A stretch of 64,000 bases of DNA from Azonexus hydrophilus DSM 23864 (GTDB lineage: Bacteria > Pseudomonadota > Gammaproteobacteria > Burkholderiales > Rhodocyclaceae), in contig NZ_AUCE01000011.1 in assembly GCF_000429605.1 (NCBI RefSeq), positions 186,001 through 250,000 of the forward strand. Direction: 5' to 3'. Positions 8,151-17,360 of this stretch are shown here, one piece after another (the stretch's first letter is position 1; each line of letters starts with the position of its first letter). The notes under the pieces are model-generated. The model did not search any database and was not told where the DNA came from. It worked only from the letters and a program-made list of their open reading frames with translations. Both the position numbers and the translations under genes were made by a program.

Positions 8151-9250
8151 GCCTCGCGCATCATCCGCCAGTACTGGACCTTCATGGCCACGACCGAGCC
8201 GACCAGGATGGCCGCCAGGGTGATGAAGGAACCCAGCGCCAGCGTCGAGATGCCGGTAATGCCCTGGCCGACCGTACAGCCGAAGGCGAGCACGCCGCCA
8301 AAGCCCATCAGCGCAGCGCCGATCAGGTGGGTCGCCGTGTCTTCGACATTGGCAAAACCTTCCCAGCGGAACGAGCGGGTCGCCAGCGACCAGGCTGCCG
8401 AACCGGCGATGACACCGAACACGGCGGCAATGGCGACGGTGACCACACGGCTGCTGTCCGACCAGAGCATGAACAACTCCAGCGTGTAGGCAACCGGCGC
8501 GACGAAGGTCAGCGATTCCATGCGCCCGCTGTTCGTTCTCAGGAAAGCTTCTTCCAGCGTGTCCGGATGTTCGGCGATGTAACCGAGGTGACCGCTCACA
8601 TACCAGGCGAGCACGACCAGCAGGCCGGTACCGATGCCGCCGAGCAGATTGTCCAGGGTCCAGAAGTCACGGCGCAGCAGGCAGAAGGCAGTCAGGCCGC
8701 CGCCGATGGCGATGACGGCCAGGGTGGAAGCCGTTGCCTCATCGAGACCGAAACCGGCGAGCAGCGAGGGAATGTCCTGTCCTTCCGGCATGGCAACGGC
8801 AACCGGGTCGATGTAGCTGACGCGGAAGACGCCGAAGACACCGCGCATGGTCATGTAGGCGAACAGGCCGAGGACGAGGAAGACGACCAGCGACTTGAGG
8901 TTGCCGGCGCCGATGCGGATCAGCGTCTTCGAGCCGCAGCCGGACGCCAGCACCATGCCGACGCCAAAGCTGAAACCGCCGAGGATGTAGGACAGCCAAG
9001 TCAGGCTGGTGGTCCGGTAGATCGACTTGTCGAGATCGATCAGCCCGGCACCGTGCAGTGCGCCAGCGCCGAGGATGGCGACGCCCATGGCCAGCAGCCA
9101 CATGCGCATGCGGCTCCAGTCGCCCATGTTGAGGATGTCGGACACCGCACCCATGGTGCAGAAATGGGTCTTCTGGCCGATGGCGCCAAAGACGAAGGCC
9201 AGCGCGAAGGTCAGCCAGAGCACGAGGTTGGGGGAGACGTCAGCTTCCAT
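8147..9250 (-). CDS. YeeE/YedE (TsuA-type) sulfur-compound transporter
   Basis: About 367 residues, polytopic, covering a full-length duplicated YeeE/YedE fold. Three conserved Cys motifs of TsuA-like thiosulfate importers are visible: KTHFCTMGAVSD near the N-terminus, ASGCGSKTL in the middle and FGCTVGQGITG near the C-terminus. In TsuA these cysteines relay thiosulfate through the membrane. The start is the ATG at 9250, one nucleotide after the queC stop; the longer open frame upstream lies inside queC. Cotranscription with queC is likely. Confidence 0.9.
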   Translation of the reverse strand: MEADVSPNLVLWLTFALAFVFGAIGQKTHFCTMGAVSDILNMGDWSRMRMWLLAMGVAILGAGALHGAGLIDLDKSIYRTTSLTWLSYILGGFSFGVGMVLASGCGSKTLIRIGAGNLKSLVVFLVLGLFAYMTMRGVFGVFRVSYIDPVAVAMPEGQDIPSLLAGFGLDEATASTLAVIAIGGGLTAFCLLRRDFWTLDNLLGGIGTGLLVVLAWYVSGHLGYIAEHPDTLEEAFLRTNSGRMESLTFVAPVAYTLELFMLWSDSSRVVTVAIAAVFGVIAGSAAWSLATRSFRWEGFANVEDTATHLIGAALMGFGGVLAFGCTVGQGITGISTLALGSFITLAAILVGSVVAMKVQYWRMMREA

Positions 9251-9251
9251 G

Positions 9252-9929
9252 TCAGGTCCGGTAAGGCGTGGGGTCGGGGATGCCGGCGGCGGCGAAACCC
9301 TCGGCGCGCAAACGGCAGGAGTCACAGACAGCGCAGGCGCGCCCAAGTTCATCGGCCTGATAACAGGAAACGGTCAGGCCGTAATCGACGCCGAGTGCAT
9401 GGCCGGTGCGGATGATTTCGGCCTTGGACAAATTGATCAGCGGCGCGTGGATGTGCAGTTTCTGCCCCTCGACCCCGGCCTTGGTGGCGAGGTTGGCCAT
9501 GGTTTCGAAGGCGGTGATGTATTCCGGGCGGCAATCCGGGTAGCCGGAGTAATCGACGGCATTGACGCCAACGAAGATGTCGCGGCTGCCGAGCACTTCC
9601 GCCCAGGCCAGGGCCAGCGACAGCATGATGGTGTTGCGCGCCGGCACATAGGTAACCGGGATGCCGGCCTGCACACCGTCGACCGGCACGGCAATCGAGG
9701 TATCGGTGAGCGCCGAACCGCCGAACTGCGCCAGACCGAAGTTGATCACCCGATGTTCGACCGCCCCCAGCGCCTTGACGACGCGGTCGGCAGCCTGCAA
9801 TTCGGCGCTGTGCCGCTGACCGTAATCGAAGGACAGGCAGTAGCAGTCGAACCCCCGATTGCGGGCAATGGCCAGGCAGGTCGCGGAATCGAGCCCGCCG
9901 GAGAGAAGAACCACGGCTTTTTCATTCAT
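9252..9929 (-). CDS. queC: 7-cyano-7-deazaguanine synthase
   Basis: A 225-residue QueC, which converts 7-carboxy-7-deazaguanine to preQ0 with ATP and ammonia in queuosine synthesis. The PP-loop motif [10 protein letters not shown] sits at residues 8-17, and the C-terminal zinc site [17 protein letters not shown] carries four Cys. The true start is ATG 9929; the open frame continues upstream through non-family sequence. QueE, the preceding pathway enzyme, is encoded at 16.7-17.4 kb in the same window. The gene is divergent from the Liv-type ABC operon. Confidence 0.95.
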   Translation of the reverse strand: MNEKAVVLLSGGLDSATCLAIARNRGFDCYCLSFDYGQRHSAELQAADRVVKALGAVEHRVINFGLAQFGGSALTDTSIAVPVDGVQAGIPVTYVPARNTIMLSLALAWAEVLGSRDIFVGVNAVDYSGYPDCRPEYITAFETMANLATKAGVEGQKLHIHAPLINLSKAEIIRTGHALGVDYGLTVSCYQADELGRACAVCDSCRLRAEGFAAAGIPDPTPYRT

Positions 9930-10028
9930 GGGGCGCGAATATACCCGAATTTGCCCCATCTCCGCGACGGTATCTGCTTGTTCCTGCGCTACAATTTGCC
10001 GCTTGACCCCATTTTCTTGGAGAACAAG

Positions 10029-11192
10029 ATGTCGATCCGCCTGACCGCCCTCGCCGCTGCCTTGATGCTCGCCGGTTCCGTCCACGCTGCCGACCCGATC
10101 AAGGTCGGCTTCGTCTCCACCCTGTCCGGCCCTGGCGCCGGCCTCGGCGTCGACATCCGCGACGGCTTCAACCTCGGCATGCAGCACCTGGGCGGCAAAC
10201 TCGGCGGCCTGCCGGCCGAAGTCCTGATCGCCGACGACCAGCAGAACCCGGACATCGCCAAGCAGGCAACCGACCGCTTCCTCAAGCGCGACAAGGTCGA
10301 TTTCATGACCGGCATCGTCTTCTCCAACATCATGCTGGCCGTCGGCCCGGCGGTGTTCCAGAACCAGACCTTCTACATCTCGGCCAACGCAGGCCCCTCG
10401 CAATACGCTGGCGCACAGTGCAATCCCTTCTTCTTCAACGTCGCCTGGCAGAACGACAACCTGCACGAAGCCGTTGGCAAGGTGGTTCAGGACAAGGGTT
10501 TCAAGAACGTGATGATCGTCACCCCCAACTACCCCGGTGGCAAGGACGCAGTGTCGGGCTTCAAGCGCTTCTACAAGGGCAAGACCGAGGAGATGTACAC
10601 CAAGCTCGGCCAGCTCGATTACGCCGCCGAACTGGCGCAGATCCGCGCCGCCAAGCCGGACGCGCTGTTCTTCTTCCTGCCGGGCGGCATGGGCATCAAC
10701 TTCGTCAAGCAGTTCGTCGCCGCCGGCCTGTCGCGCGACACCCAGTTGTTCGCCCCCGGCTTCTCGGCCGACGAGGACGTGATCAAGGCTGTCGGCGAGC
10801 CGATGATGGGCATGTTCAACTCATCGCACTGGGCGCACGACATGGACAACGCCGAGAACAAGCGTTTCGTCGCCGATTTCCAGAAGGCCTACGGCCGCCT
10901 GCCGTCGCTGTACGCCTCGCAGGGCTACGACGCGGCGCTGATGATGGACGCCGCAGTGCGTGACGTGAAGGGCAATGTCGCCGACAAGAAGGCGCTGCAG
11001 AAGGCGCTGGAAGCCAAGCGCTTCAAGTCGGTACGTGGCGAATTCAAGTTCAACAGCAACCACTATCCGGTACAGAACTACTACCTGCGCGCCATCGGCA
11101 AGGATGCCCAGGGCCGCGTCACCAACAAGACCATGGGCACTATCTTCACCAATCATGCTGACGCCTACGTGGCTCAGTGCAAGATGAAGTGA
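10029..11192 (+). CDS. ABC transporter periplasmic substrate-binding protein (LivK-like)
   Basis: A 387-residue periplasmic-binding-fold type I protein. The signal peptide ends at VHAADPI (about residue 20). The fold signature [18 protein letters not shown] and the mid region [16 protein letters not shown] are typical of the branched-chain amino acid/amide receptor group. The ligand cannot be read from the sequence: amino acids, amides and aromatic acids are all taken up by this family. It is the first gene of a five-gene importer operon and has a TTGGAG ribosome site. Confidence 0.9.
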   Translation: MSIRLTALAAALMLAGSVHAADPIKVGFVSTLSGPGAGLGVDIRDGFNLGMQHLGGKLGGLPAEVLIADDQQNPDIAKQATDRFLKRDKVDFMTGIVFSNIMLAVGPAVFQNQTFYISANAGPSQYAGAQCNPFFFNVAWQNDNLHEAVGKVVQDKGFKNVMIVTPNYPGGKDAVSGFKRFYKGKTEEMYTKLGQLDYAAELAQIRAAKPDALFFFLPGGMGINFVKQFVAAGLSRDTQLFAPGFSADEDVIKAVGEPMMGMFNSSHWAHDMDNAENKRFVADFQKAYGRLPSLYASQGYDAALMMDAAVRDVKGNVADKKALQKALEAKRFKSVRGEFKFNSNHYPVQNYYLRAIGKDAQGRVTNKTMGTIFTNHADAYVAQCKMK

Positions 11193-12103
11193 CCCAGCTG
11201 GTTCTCGAGCAGGCCCTCAACGGCCTGCAGTTCGGCCTCATGCTGTTCCTGCTGGCCGCCGGGTTGACGCTCGTCTTCGGCATCATGGACTGCATCAACC
11301 TGGCCCATGGTTCGCTGTACATGGTCGGCGCCTATTTCGTCGCTGCCGCCGCCCAAGCGGCCGATTCGTTCTGGATCGGGCTGGGCGCCGGCATCGCCGG
11401 CGCGGCCCTGCTCGGGCTGCTGCTCGAACTGTCGCTTTTCCGGCAGTTGTACCGGCGCGACCACCTGTCGCAGGTGCTTGCCACGTTCGCCCTGATCCTG
11501 ATCGCCAACGAAAGCGTACGCGTGATCTGGGGGCCGGCGCCGCTGATGCTCAACCCGCCCGAATCGCTGGCCGGGCCGGTGGAGATTGCCGGCTTCTTCT
11601 ACCCGGCCTACCGGTTGGTGATCATCGGCGTCGGTCTGGTCGTCGCCGCATTGCTCTACCTGCTCGTCGCGAAGAGCCGGGTCGGCATGTGGGTTCGCGC
11701 CGGCGCCGCCAATCGCGAGATGACCGAAGCACTGGGTATCAACGTGCGCGGCTTGTTCACCGCCGTGTTCGTGTTCGGCGCCGCCTTGTGTGCGCTGGCC
11801 GGCGGCCTGCTCGGGCCGCTGCTGGCGGTTCAGGTCGGCATGGGTGAAAGCGTGCTGATCCTGGCTTTCGTCGTCATCATCATCGGCGGCATCGGCTCGA
11901 TCCGAGGCGCCCTGGTCGGCGCGCTGATCGTCGGCACGGTCGATACGCTCGGCCGGGCGCTGCTGCCGACCTTGCTGCGCGCCACGCTGCCGGCGGACGC
12001 CGCCGCCACGCTCGGCCCGGCGCTGGCGTCCATCCTCATCTACCTGCTGATGGCGGCGATCCTCTTCTTCAAGCCGCAAGGCCTGTTCCCGGCGAGGGCG
12101 TGA
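11189..12103 (+). CDS. ABC transporter permease, LivH-like
   Basis: About 304 residues, a polytopic inner-membrane permease of the LivH family (FGLMLFLLAAGLTLVFGIMD and the later IGGIGSIRGALVGALIVG). Start chosen at the GTG that overlaps the TGA of the binding-protein gene (GTGA); a GTG 12 nt earlier is also open. It pairs with the LivM-like permease to form the transmembrane channel of the importer. Confidence 0.92.
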   Translation: MTQLVLEQALNGLQFGLMLFLLAAGLTLVFGIMDCINLAHGSLYMVGAYFVAAAAQAADSFWIGLGAGIAGAALLGLLLELSLFRQLYRRDHLSQVLATFALILIANESVRVIWGPAPLMLNPPESLAGPVEIAGFFYPAYRLVIIGVGLVVAALLYLLVAKSRVGMWVRAGAANREMTEALGINVRGLFTAVFVFGAALCALAGGLLGPLLAVQVGMGESVLILAFVVIIIGGIGSIRGALVGALIVGTVDTLGRALLPTLLRATLPADAAATLGPALASILIYLLMAAILFFKPQGLFPARA

Positions 12104-13050
12104 TGGCGTTCTACCGACCCGCCCGCTGGCAGAACGCTGCCGTCAGCGTCAGCTTGGCAATGTTGATCGCCCTGCCCGAACTGCTGACGGCGCTCGACCA
12201 AAGCTATTACACCGGCTTCGCCACCCGTGTCCTGATCTTCGCGCTGGCGGCGAGCAGCCTCAATCTGGTACTCGGCTTCGGCGGCATGGTTTCGCTCGGT
12301 CATGCCGCTTTCTTCGGCATCGGCGCCTATGTCGCGGCGATCTGCTACGACGCCGGCATCCACGAAGGCCTGCTGGTGCTGCCGCTGGCGGCACTGGTCG
12401 CCGGCCTGTTCGCGCTGCTGGTCGGCGCCATCAGCCTGCGTACGCGCGGCGTCTATTTCATCATGATCACGCTGGCCTTCGCCCAGATGACCTACTACCT
12501 GTTCATTTCCTCCAGCGCCTGGGGCGGCGACGACGGCATGCCAATCTACGAACGCATGCAGTTCGCCGGCTTCAGCCTGCTCGCAGATGAGGCGTTGTAC
12601 TACTTGGCGCTCGGCGTGCTCGCGCTGTGCATGCTGCTTTTCGCCCGCCAGGCCCAGGCCCGCTTCGGGCGTACCGTGCAGGCGATCCGGGAAAACGAGA
12701 CACGCATGGAAGCGCTCGGTTACCCGGTCTTCCGCTACCGCCTGGTCTGCTTCGCCCTCGGTGGCGCCGTCGCCGGACTGGCCGGCGCCCTGCTCGCCAA
12801 CCTGACCGGGATGGCCAGCCCCAACCTGCTGCAATGGACGCAATCGGGCACCCTGCTGGTGATGGTCATCATCGGCGGCGTCGGCTATCTGTGGGGCGGC
12901 CTGGTCGGTGCCGTCGTCCTGCTCCTGCTCGAAGAATTCCTGCTCGCCTGGTTCGAGCACTGGCACATCGCGCTCGGCCTGCTGCTGATCGGCATCGTCC
13001 TCTTCGCCCCGCGCGGTGTCGCCGCCCTGTTCGGGAAACACCATGGCTGA
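12103..13050 (+). CDS. ABC transporter permease, LivM-like
   Basis: About 315 residues with at least eight hydrophobic segments and the LivM-type motif SLNLVLGFGGMVSLGHAAFFGIGAY (cited as overlapping halves, near residues 45-70). ATG 12103 overlaps the LivH stop by one base (TGATG). Its own last 8 nt overlap the start of the first ATPase gene. It is the second membrane subunit of the importer. Confidence 0.92.
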   Translation: MAFYRPARWQNAAVSVSLAMLIALPELLTALDQSYYTGFATRVLIFALAASSLNLVLGFGGMVSLGHAAFFGIGAYVAAICYDAGIHEGLLVLPLAALVAGLFALLVGAISLRTRGVYFIMITLAFAQMTYYLFISSSAWGGDDGMPIYERMQFAGFSLLADEALYYLALGVLALCMLLFARQAQARFGRTVQAIRENETRMEALGYPVFRYRLVCFALGGAVAGLAGALLANLTGMASPNLLQWTQSGTLLVMVIIGGVGYLWGGLVGAVVLLLLEEFLLAWFEHWHIALGLLLIGIVLFAPRGVAALFGKHHG

Positions 13051-13798
13051 CGCACTGCTCGAAGTCCGCGCACTATCGCGCCGTTTCGCCGCCGTCGATG
13101 CGCTGCAGGGCGTCAATTTTTCGGTGACGGCTGGCGAAGTGCACGCGCTGATTGGCCCCAACGGCGCCGGCAAGACGACCTTCATCCACCATGTCTCGGG
13201 CGCTTTGCGGCCGGACAGCGGCAGCATCCACTTCGCCGGCCGCGAGGCCACGCGCCTGTCGATGCACGAGCGGGTCCGCGCCGGCATGGCGCGCTCCTAC
13301 CAGATCACCAATGTTTTCACCGGCCAGAGCGCGCTCGACAATGTCGCGCTGGCCGTCCAGGGCCGCCCCGATGCCGGCAGCAGCTTCCGCTTCTGGCGCC
13401 CGGTGGCAGCCGAGCGGCGCCTGTTCGACGAGGCCGTCGCTTTCCTTGAACAAGTCGGCCTGGGCGATAAAGCCGGGCAACTGGCCGGTCACCTGTCGCA
13501 TGGCGAACAGCGGGCGCTGGAACTGGCGATGGCGCTGGCCACTAAACCGCAATTGCTACTGCTCGACGAACCGATGGCCGGCACCGGCCCGGAGGAGTCG
13601 GCGCGCATGGTCGAGCTGATCGAACACCTGGCGCGCCACGTCACCATCCTGCTGGTCGAGCACGACATGGACGCGGTGTTCCGCCTGGCCGACCGCATTT
13701 CGGTGCTGGTCAACGGTCGCCTGATCTGTACCGGTCTGCCCGACGAGGTCCGCCAGGACGCCGAAGTGCGCCGCGCCTACCTGGGAGACCACCTGTGA
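13043..13798 (+). CDS. ABC transporter ATP-binding protein, LivG-like
   Basis: A 251-residue cytosolic ATPase. Walker A is GPNGAGKTT (about 37-45), the signature is LSHGEQRALELAMAL, and Walker B is LLLLDEPMAG, followed by the switch His in LLVEHDMDAVF. The signature has SHGEQ rather than SGGQQ, as is common in LivG proteins. The start at MADALLEV overlaps the end of the LivM-like gene by 8 nt. Confidence 0.93.
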   Translation: MADALLEVRALSRRFAAVDALQGVNFSVTAGEVHALIGPNGAGKTTFIHHVSGALRPDSGSIHFAGREATRLSMHERVRAGMARSYQITNVFTGQSALDNVALAVQGRPDAGSSFRFWRPVAAERRLFDEAVAFLEQVGLGDKAGQLAGHLSHGEQRALELAMALATKPQLLLLDEPMAGTGPEESARMVELIEHLARHVTILLVEHDMDAVFRLADRISVLVNGRLICTGLPDEVRQDAEVRRAYLGDHL

Positions 13799-14505
13799 GC
13801 AGCCTGCTCGAAATCCGCGGCCTGGAAGTCGCCTACGGCGCCAGCCAGGTGCTGTTCGGCATCGACCTGGCGATGGCCGAAGGCGAAGCCGCCACCCTGC
13901 TCGGGCGCAACGGCATGGGCAAGACCACCACGCTGCGCGCGCTGTGCGGGCTGGAACCGGTACGCGCCGGCAGCATCCGCTTCCTGGGCGAGGACATCAC
14001 CGGCTGGCGCCCCGACCGCATCGGCCGCGCCGGCATCGCGCTGGTGCCGGAAGGCCGGCAGTGCTTCCCCAACCTGACGGTCGACGAACACCTGGTCGCC
14101 TTCTTCGCCAACCGCCGCCAGGTCGCCGAGCCCTGGACGCCGGCCCGCGTCTATGCGCTGTTTCCGCGCCTGGCCGAGCGCAAACGCAATCTCGGCAACC
14201 AGCTCTCCGGCGGCGAACAGCAGATGCTCGCCATCGGCCGGGCGCTGGTCACCAATCCGCGCCTGCTGGTGCTCGACGAAGCGACCGAAGGCCTCGCGCC
14301 GCTGATCCGTGACGAGATCTGGGCCTGCCTGTCAGCTTTACGGGCGGCCGGACAGAGCGTGCTGGTGGTCGACAAATACGTGGAAAAACTGATCGCCTTG
14401 GCCGACCGGCATACCGTGATCGAACGCGGCCAGGTCGTGTGGCGTGGCAGTTCAGCCGAACTCGATGCCGATCACGGCATCTGGCATCGCTATCTGGGCA
14501 TCTGA
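13795..14505 (+). CDS. ABC transporter ATP-binding protein, LivF-like
   Basis: A 236-residue second ATPase of the importer. Walker A is GRNGMGKTT, signature LSGGEQQMLAIGRAL, Walker B LLVLDEATEGLAP. It starts with a GTG overlapping the LivG-like stop (GTGA). The last 54 bp overlap, in the opposite direction, the 3' end of the PAS-GGDEF-EAL gene, so the operon ends inside another gene with no separate intergenic terminator. Confidence 0.93.
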   Translation: MSSLLEIRGLEVAYGASQVLFGIDLAMAEGEAATLLGRNGMGKTTTLRALCGLEPVRAGSIRFLGEDITGWRPDRIGRAGIALVPEGRQCFPNLTVDEHLVAFFANRRQVAEPWTPARVYALFPRLAERKRNLGNQLSGGEQQMLAIGRALVTNPRLLVLDEATEGLAPLIRDEIWACLSALRAAGQSVLVVDKYVEKLIALADRHTVIERGQVVWRGSSAELDADHGIWHRYLGI

Positions 14506-16230
14506 ACATCCGTCGAGCATCGCCTCGAACTGCGACAGAGCTTGCGGGCGGCCGAACATGTACCCCTGGAACAGAGTACAGCCGTGCTCGATCAGGTAAG
14601 CGTACTGTCCCTCGGTCTCGACCCCCTCGGCGACCACGCTCAGGCGCAGCGAACGCCCCATGGCGATGATCGCCCGAATGATCGCCGCATCATCGGGATC
14701 GCTCATGATGTCGCGGACGAAGGAGCGATCAACCTTGAGCTGGTCGAACGGAAACTTCTTCAGGTAGGACAGCGAAGCGTAACCAGTCCCGAAATCATCC
14801 AGTGAAAAGCGCACGCCGAGCAGGCGCAGCGCCCGCATCTTGAACACGACTTCGTCCACCTTGTCGAGCAGCAGGCTTTCCGTCAGCTCCAGCTTGAGCC
14901 GGCGGGGATCGGCTCCGTGCCGGGCCAGCGCGGCGCAAACCTGGTCGACGAAATCCGGCTGACGGAACTGGCGTGCGCTGACATTGACCGCCAGGTACAG
15001 TTCGCGCAATCGTGGATCGTCGTCCCAGCGACGCAGGGTGGCGCACGCCTGGTCGAGCACCCACAAGCCGATCGGAACGATCAGGCCACTCTCCTCGGCC
15101 AGGGGAATGAAATCGTCGGGCGGCACCAGTTTCTGCCCGTCCGGCAGCCAGCGCAGCAACAGTTCGGCACCAACCAGGCCGCTGTCCCGGTCGACCAGCG
15201 GCTGGGCATGCAGGACAAACTCATCGCGCACCAGGGCATGGCGTAACCCCGCTTCCAGTCGCGCCCGTCGATCAAGCGTGGTCTGCATCGCCTGGTCGAA
15301 GAAGCGAATCGCATTCCGCCCGGCCTCCTTGGCCTTGTACAGCGCGATATCCGCCTGCTTGAGCAGGGTATCCACGGTCTTGTCCTGCCCGTGGAAGAGC
15401 GTGACGCCGATGCTGGCAGTACAGTAATACTCCTGCCCCTGGGCCAGCATCACCGGGCGCGCCAATTCCAGACGCAATTTCTCGGCGATGCTCTCGGCAC
15501 TGATCGCGGCCATCTGAGGATGGGGGTCCAGCGCCCCGATCATCACCGCGAACTCGTCGCCCCCCTGACGAGCCGCCGTATCGCAGTCACGGATGCACGC
15601 TTTGAGGCGGCAGGCGACCTCGATCAGCAGATGGTCACCGATATCGTGCCCAAGCGTGTCGTTGAGAATCTTGAAATTATCGACATCGATGATCAGCAAG
15701 GCCCCGTGCTCGGCCTTGCGCTTACCGGACATCCGCGCCTGTTCCAGGCGATCAAGCAGCAGACGACGGTTGGGGAGCGCGGTCAGCGGGTCGTAGAAGG
15801 CCAGGTGCTGAACCTCCGACTCGGCATGCTTGAGCTTGCTGATATCGGCGAAAGTCGCCACGTAACCGCTGACCTCGCCGGTGTCATTGCGCAGCACATT
15901 AATGATCAACCATTCCGGGTAGATTTCGCCGGACTTCCGACGATTCCAGATCTCGCCTTCCCAGGTATCGTGCTCGCGCAGCGACTCCCACATCCGGGTA
16001 TAAAACCCCGGACCTTGCCGACCGGAAGCAAGAACTCTTGGCGTTTTGCCGATGACCTCTTCCGGGCGATAACCCGTCAACCGGCAAAAGGCCGCATTAA
16101 CCCGACGGATGCACTGCTGCGCGTCGGTCAGCAGTACCGCTGCGCCAACGTGATCAAGTACGAACGCCTGATTCCACCTGTCGCCATCGACGCCCTGGTG
16201 GCCAGCCGCCGGATTCAAGTGATTTGACAT
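14452..16230 (-). CDS. PAS-GGDEF-EAL c-di-GMP turnover protein
   Basis: A 592-residue cytosolic signalling protein with no membrane segment. A PAS domain (about 24-140, VGAAVLLTDAQQCIRRVNAAF) is followed by a diguanylate cyclase domain with intact RQGGDEF and an upstream RxxD inhibitory site (RDCD). The C-terminal phosphodiesterase domain (about 330-580) has the signature as GAELLLRW (ELL for EAL), DDFGTGYASL and EGVETEGQ, so catalytic residues look retained. It may make or break c-di-GMP depending on PAS input. Its 3' end overlaps the convergent LivF-like gene by 54 bp. Confidence 0.93.
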   Translation of the reverse strand: MSNHLNPAAGHQGVDGDRWNQAFVLDHVGAAVLLTDAQQCIRRVNAAFCRLTGYRPEEVIGKTPRVLASGRQGPGFYTRMWESLREHDTWEGEIWNRRKSGEIYPEWLIINVLRNDTGEVSGYVATFADISKLKHAESEVQHLAFYDPLTALPNRRLLLDRLEQARMSGKRKAEHGALLIIDVDNFKILNDTLGHDIGDHLLIEVACRLKACIRDCDTAARQGGDEFAVMIGALDPHPQMAAISAESIAEKLRLELARPVMLAQGQEYYCTASIGVTLFHGQDKTVDTLLKQADIALYKAKEAGRNAIRFFDQAMQTTLDRRARLEAGLRHALVRDEFVLHAQPLVDRDSGLVGAELLLRWLPDGQKLVPPDDFIPLAEESGLIVPIGLWVLDQACATLRRWDDDPRLRELYLAVNVSARQFRQPDFVDQVCAALARHGADPRRLKLELTESLLLDKVDEVVFKMRALRLLGVRFSLDDFGTGYASLSYLKKFPFDQLKVDRSFVRDIMSDPDDAAIIRAIIAMGRSLRLSVVAEGVETEGQYAYLIEHGCTLFQGYMFGRPQALSQFEAMLDGCSDAQIAMPDAVIGIEFG

Positions 16231-16285
16231 GACACTCCCACATGCCAGCTATCGTTACGCCAGTATCCATGTCTGAGGCATGGTT

Positions 16286-16316
16286 ATCGGCAGTATGCCC
16301 CAAGGCATATGCCGAT
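16286..16316 (-). terminator. Hairpin downstream of the PilZ gene
   Basis: Strong stem ATCGGCA(G)TATGCC-CCAA-GGCATATGCCGAT, about 13 pairs with one bulge, lying in the 109-bp gap after the PilZ stop. No clear T-run follows on the minus strand, so it is a terminator-like or RNA-stabilising hairpin at the end of the tol-pal-queE-pilZ transcript rather than a textbook terminator. Confidence 0.5.
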
Positions 16317-16339
16317 TTCAACACCGTCCGTCGTATTTT

Positions 16340-16702
16340 TCAGCCGTGGGAGAGCAGGCTGATTTCACGCTCGAGCAGGTTTTCGTCGCCGAGATTCAGT
16401 TCGACCAGGCGGCGCAGATGGGTGGCACTGTCGAGATCGATTTCGTGGTTGGCCAGCCCATAGCTGTCGCCCTGGTGGTGAACGACGGTGACCCCGGTAC
16501 GAATGTCCGTGCCGCCGTTATCCAGCGTTAGATGGAGCACCCCGTTGCTGCCGACCTTGACGAACATCGGCTGGATTGGACGAATCAGTGCGCCCTTGAG
16601 CGAAATATCGAGGATTTCGACCGCGTGCTCGCCGTCGGCAAGGAACAGTCGGCCCGGGCTCTGGAAGCTGATACGGGTAAATTGCCGGCGATTTTCGCTC
16701 AT
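16340..16702 (-). CDS. PilZ-domain c-di-GMP-binding protein
   Basis: A 120-residue single PilZ domain. Both ligand motifs are present: RRQFTR (RxxxR, residues about 4-9) and DISLKG (DxSxxG, about 35-40), so it should bind c-di-GMP. Start placed at the ATG of MSENRRQF, preceded by a GAGGAGACG ribosome site; the longer open frame overlaps queE. It lies 16 nt after queE in the Tol-Pal operon and next to a dual GGDEF-EAL gene, which hints at second-messenger control of envelope or motility functions. Confidence 0.9.
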   Translation of the reverse strand: MSENRRQFTRISFQSPGRLFLADGEHAVEILDISLKGALIRPIQPMFVKVGSNGVLHLTLDNGGTDIRTGVTVVHHQGDSYGLANHEIDLDSATHLRRLVELNLGDENLLEREISLLSHG

Positions 16703-16718
16703 GGTCGTCTCCTCGGAC

Positions 16719-17357
16719 TCATTTGCCTTGCATGTTACCCCAAAGCAGCTTGTGCAACTGCAACTGGAAGCGCACCGGCAGGCCGTCTTCGAGTATCCAG
16801 CCGGCCAGCGCCGCCGGTTCGATACTGCCCTGCGCCGGCGAAAACAGTACCGCGCAGCGGCTGTCCAGTTGATGCGCCTGGAGTACCTCGCGCGCCCACT
16901 CGTAGTCCTCACGCGAAGCGGTGACGATCTTGATCTCGTCCTTGGGCTTGAGGTGCGCCAGGTTGGCCCACAGGTTCTTGCCCGACTCGCCGGAATCCGG
17001 CGCCTTCAGGTCCATGATGCAGGCAACGCGCGGGTCGACCGGGGCGATGTCGAACGCTCCCGAGGTTTCCAGCGAGACGTCGTAACCGGCGTCGCACAGT
17101 GCCGTCAGCAGCGGCAGGCAGGCTTTCTGGGCCAGCGGCTCGCCACCGGTGACGCACACCTGACGGACCGGATACTTGGCAACTTCGGCCAGCACCTCGG
17201 CCTGCGTGCGCATCTCGCCGCCGGTAAAACTGTAGGTGGTATCGCACCAGGTACAGCGTAAGGGGCAGCCGGTCAGACGGATGAAAACCGTCGGCAAGCC
17301 GACGCGCGATGCTTCACCCTGCAAGGAGTGAAAGATTTCGGTGATGCGGAGATCCAA
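16719..17357 (-). CDS. queE: 7-carboxy-7-deazaguanine synthase
   Basis: A 212-residue radical-SAM enzyme making 7-carboxy-7-deazaguanine from 6-carboxytetrahydropterin in queuosine synthesis. The cluster motif CPLRCTWCDTTY (CxxxCxxC) is at about 31-42, with VTGGEPL near residue 69 and ETSGAFD following. It starts 3 nt after the cpoB stop, so it is cotranscribed with tol-pal, a linkage common in proteobacteria. Confidence 0.95.
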   Translation of the reverse strand: MDLRITEIFHSLQGEASRVGLPTVFIRLTGCPLRCTWCDTTYSFTGGEMRTQAEVLAEVAKYPVRQVCVTGGEPLAQKACLPLLTALCDAGYDVSLETSGAFDIAPVDPRVACIMDLKAPDSGESGKNLWANLAHLKPKDEIKIVTASREDYEWAREVLQAHQLDSRCAVLFSPAQGSIEPAALAGWILEDGLPVRFQLQLHKLLWGNMQGK

Positions 17358-17360
17358 TTC

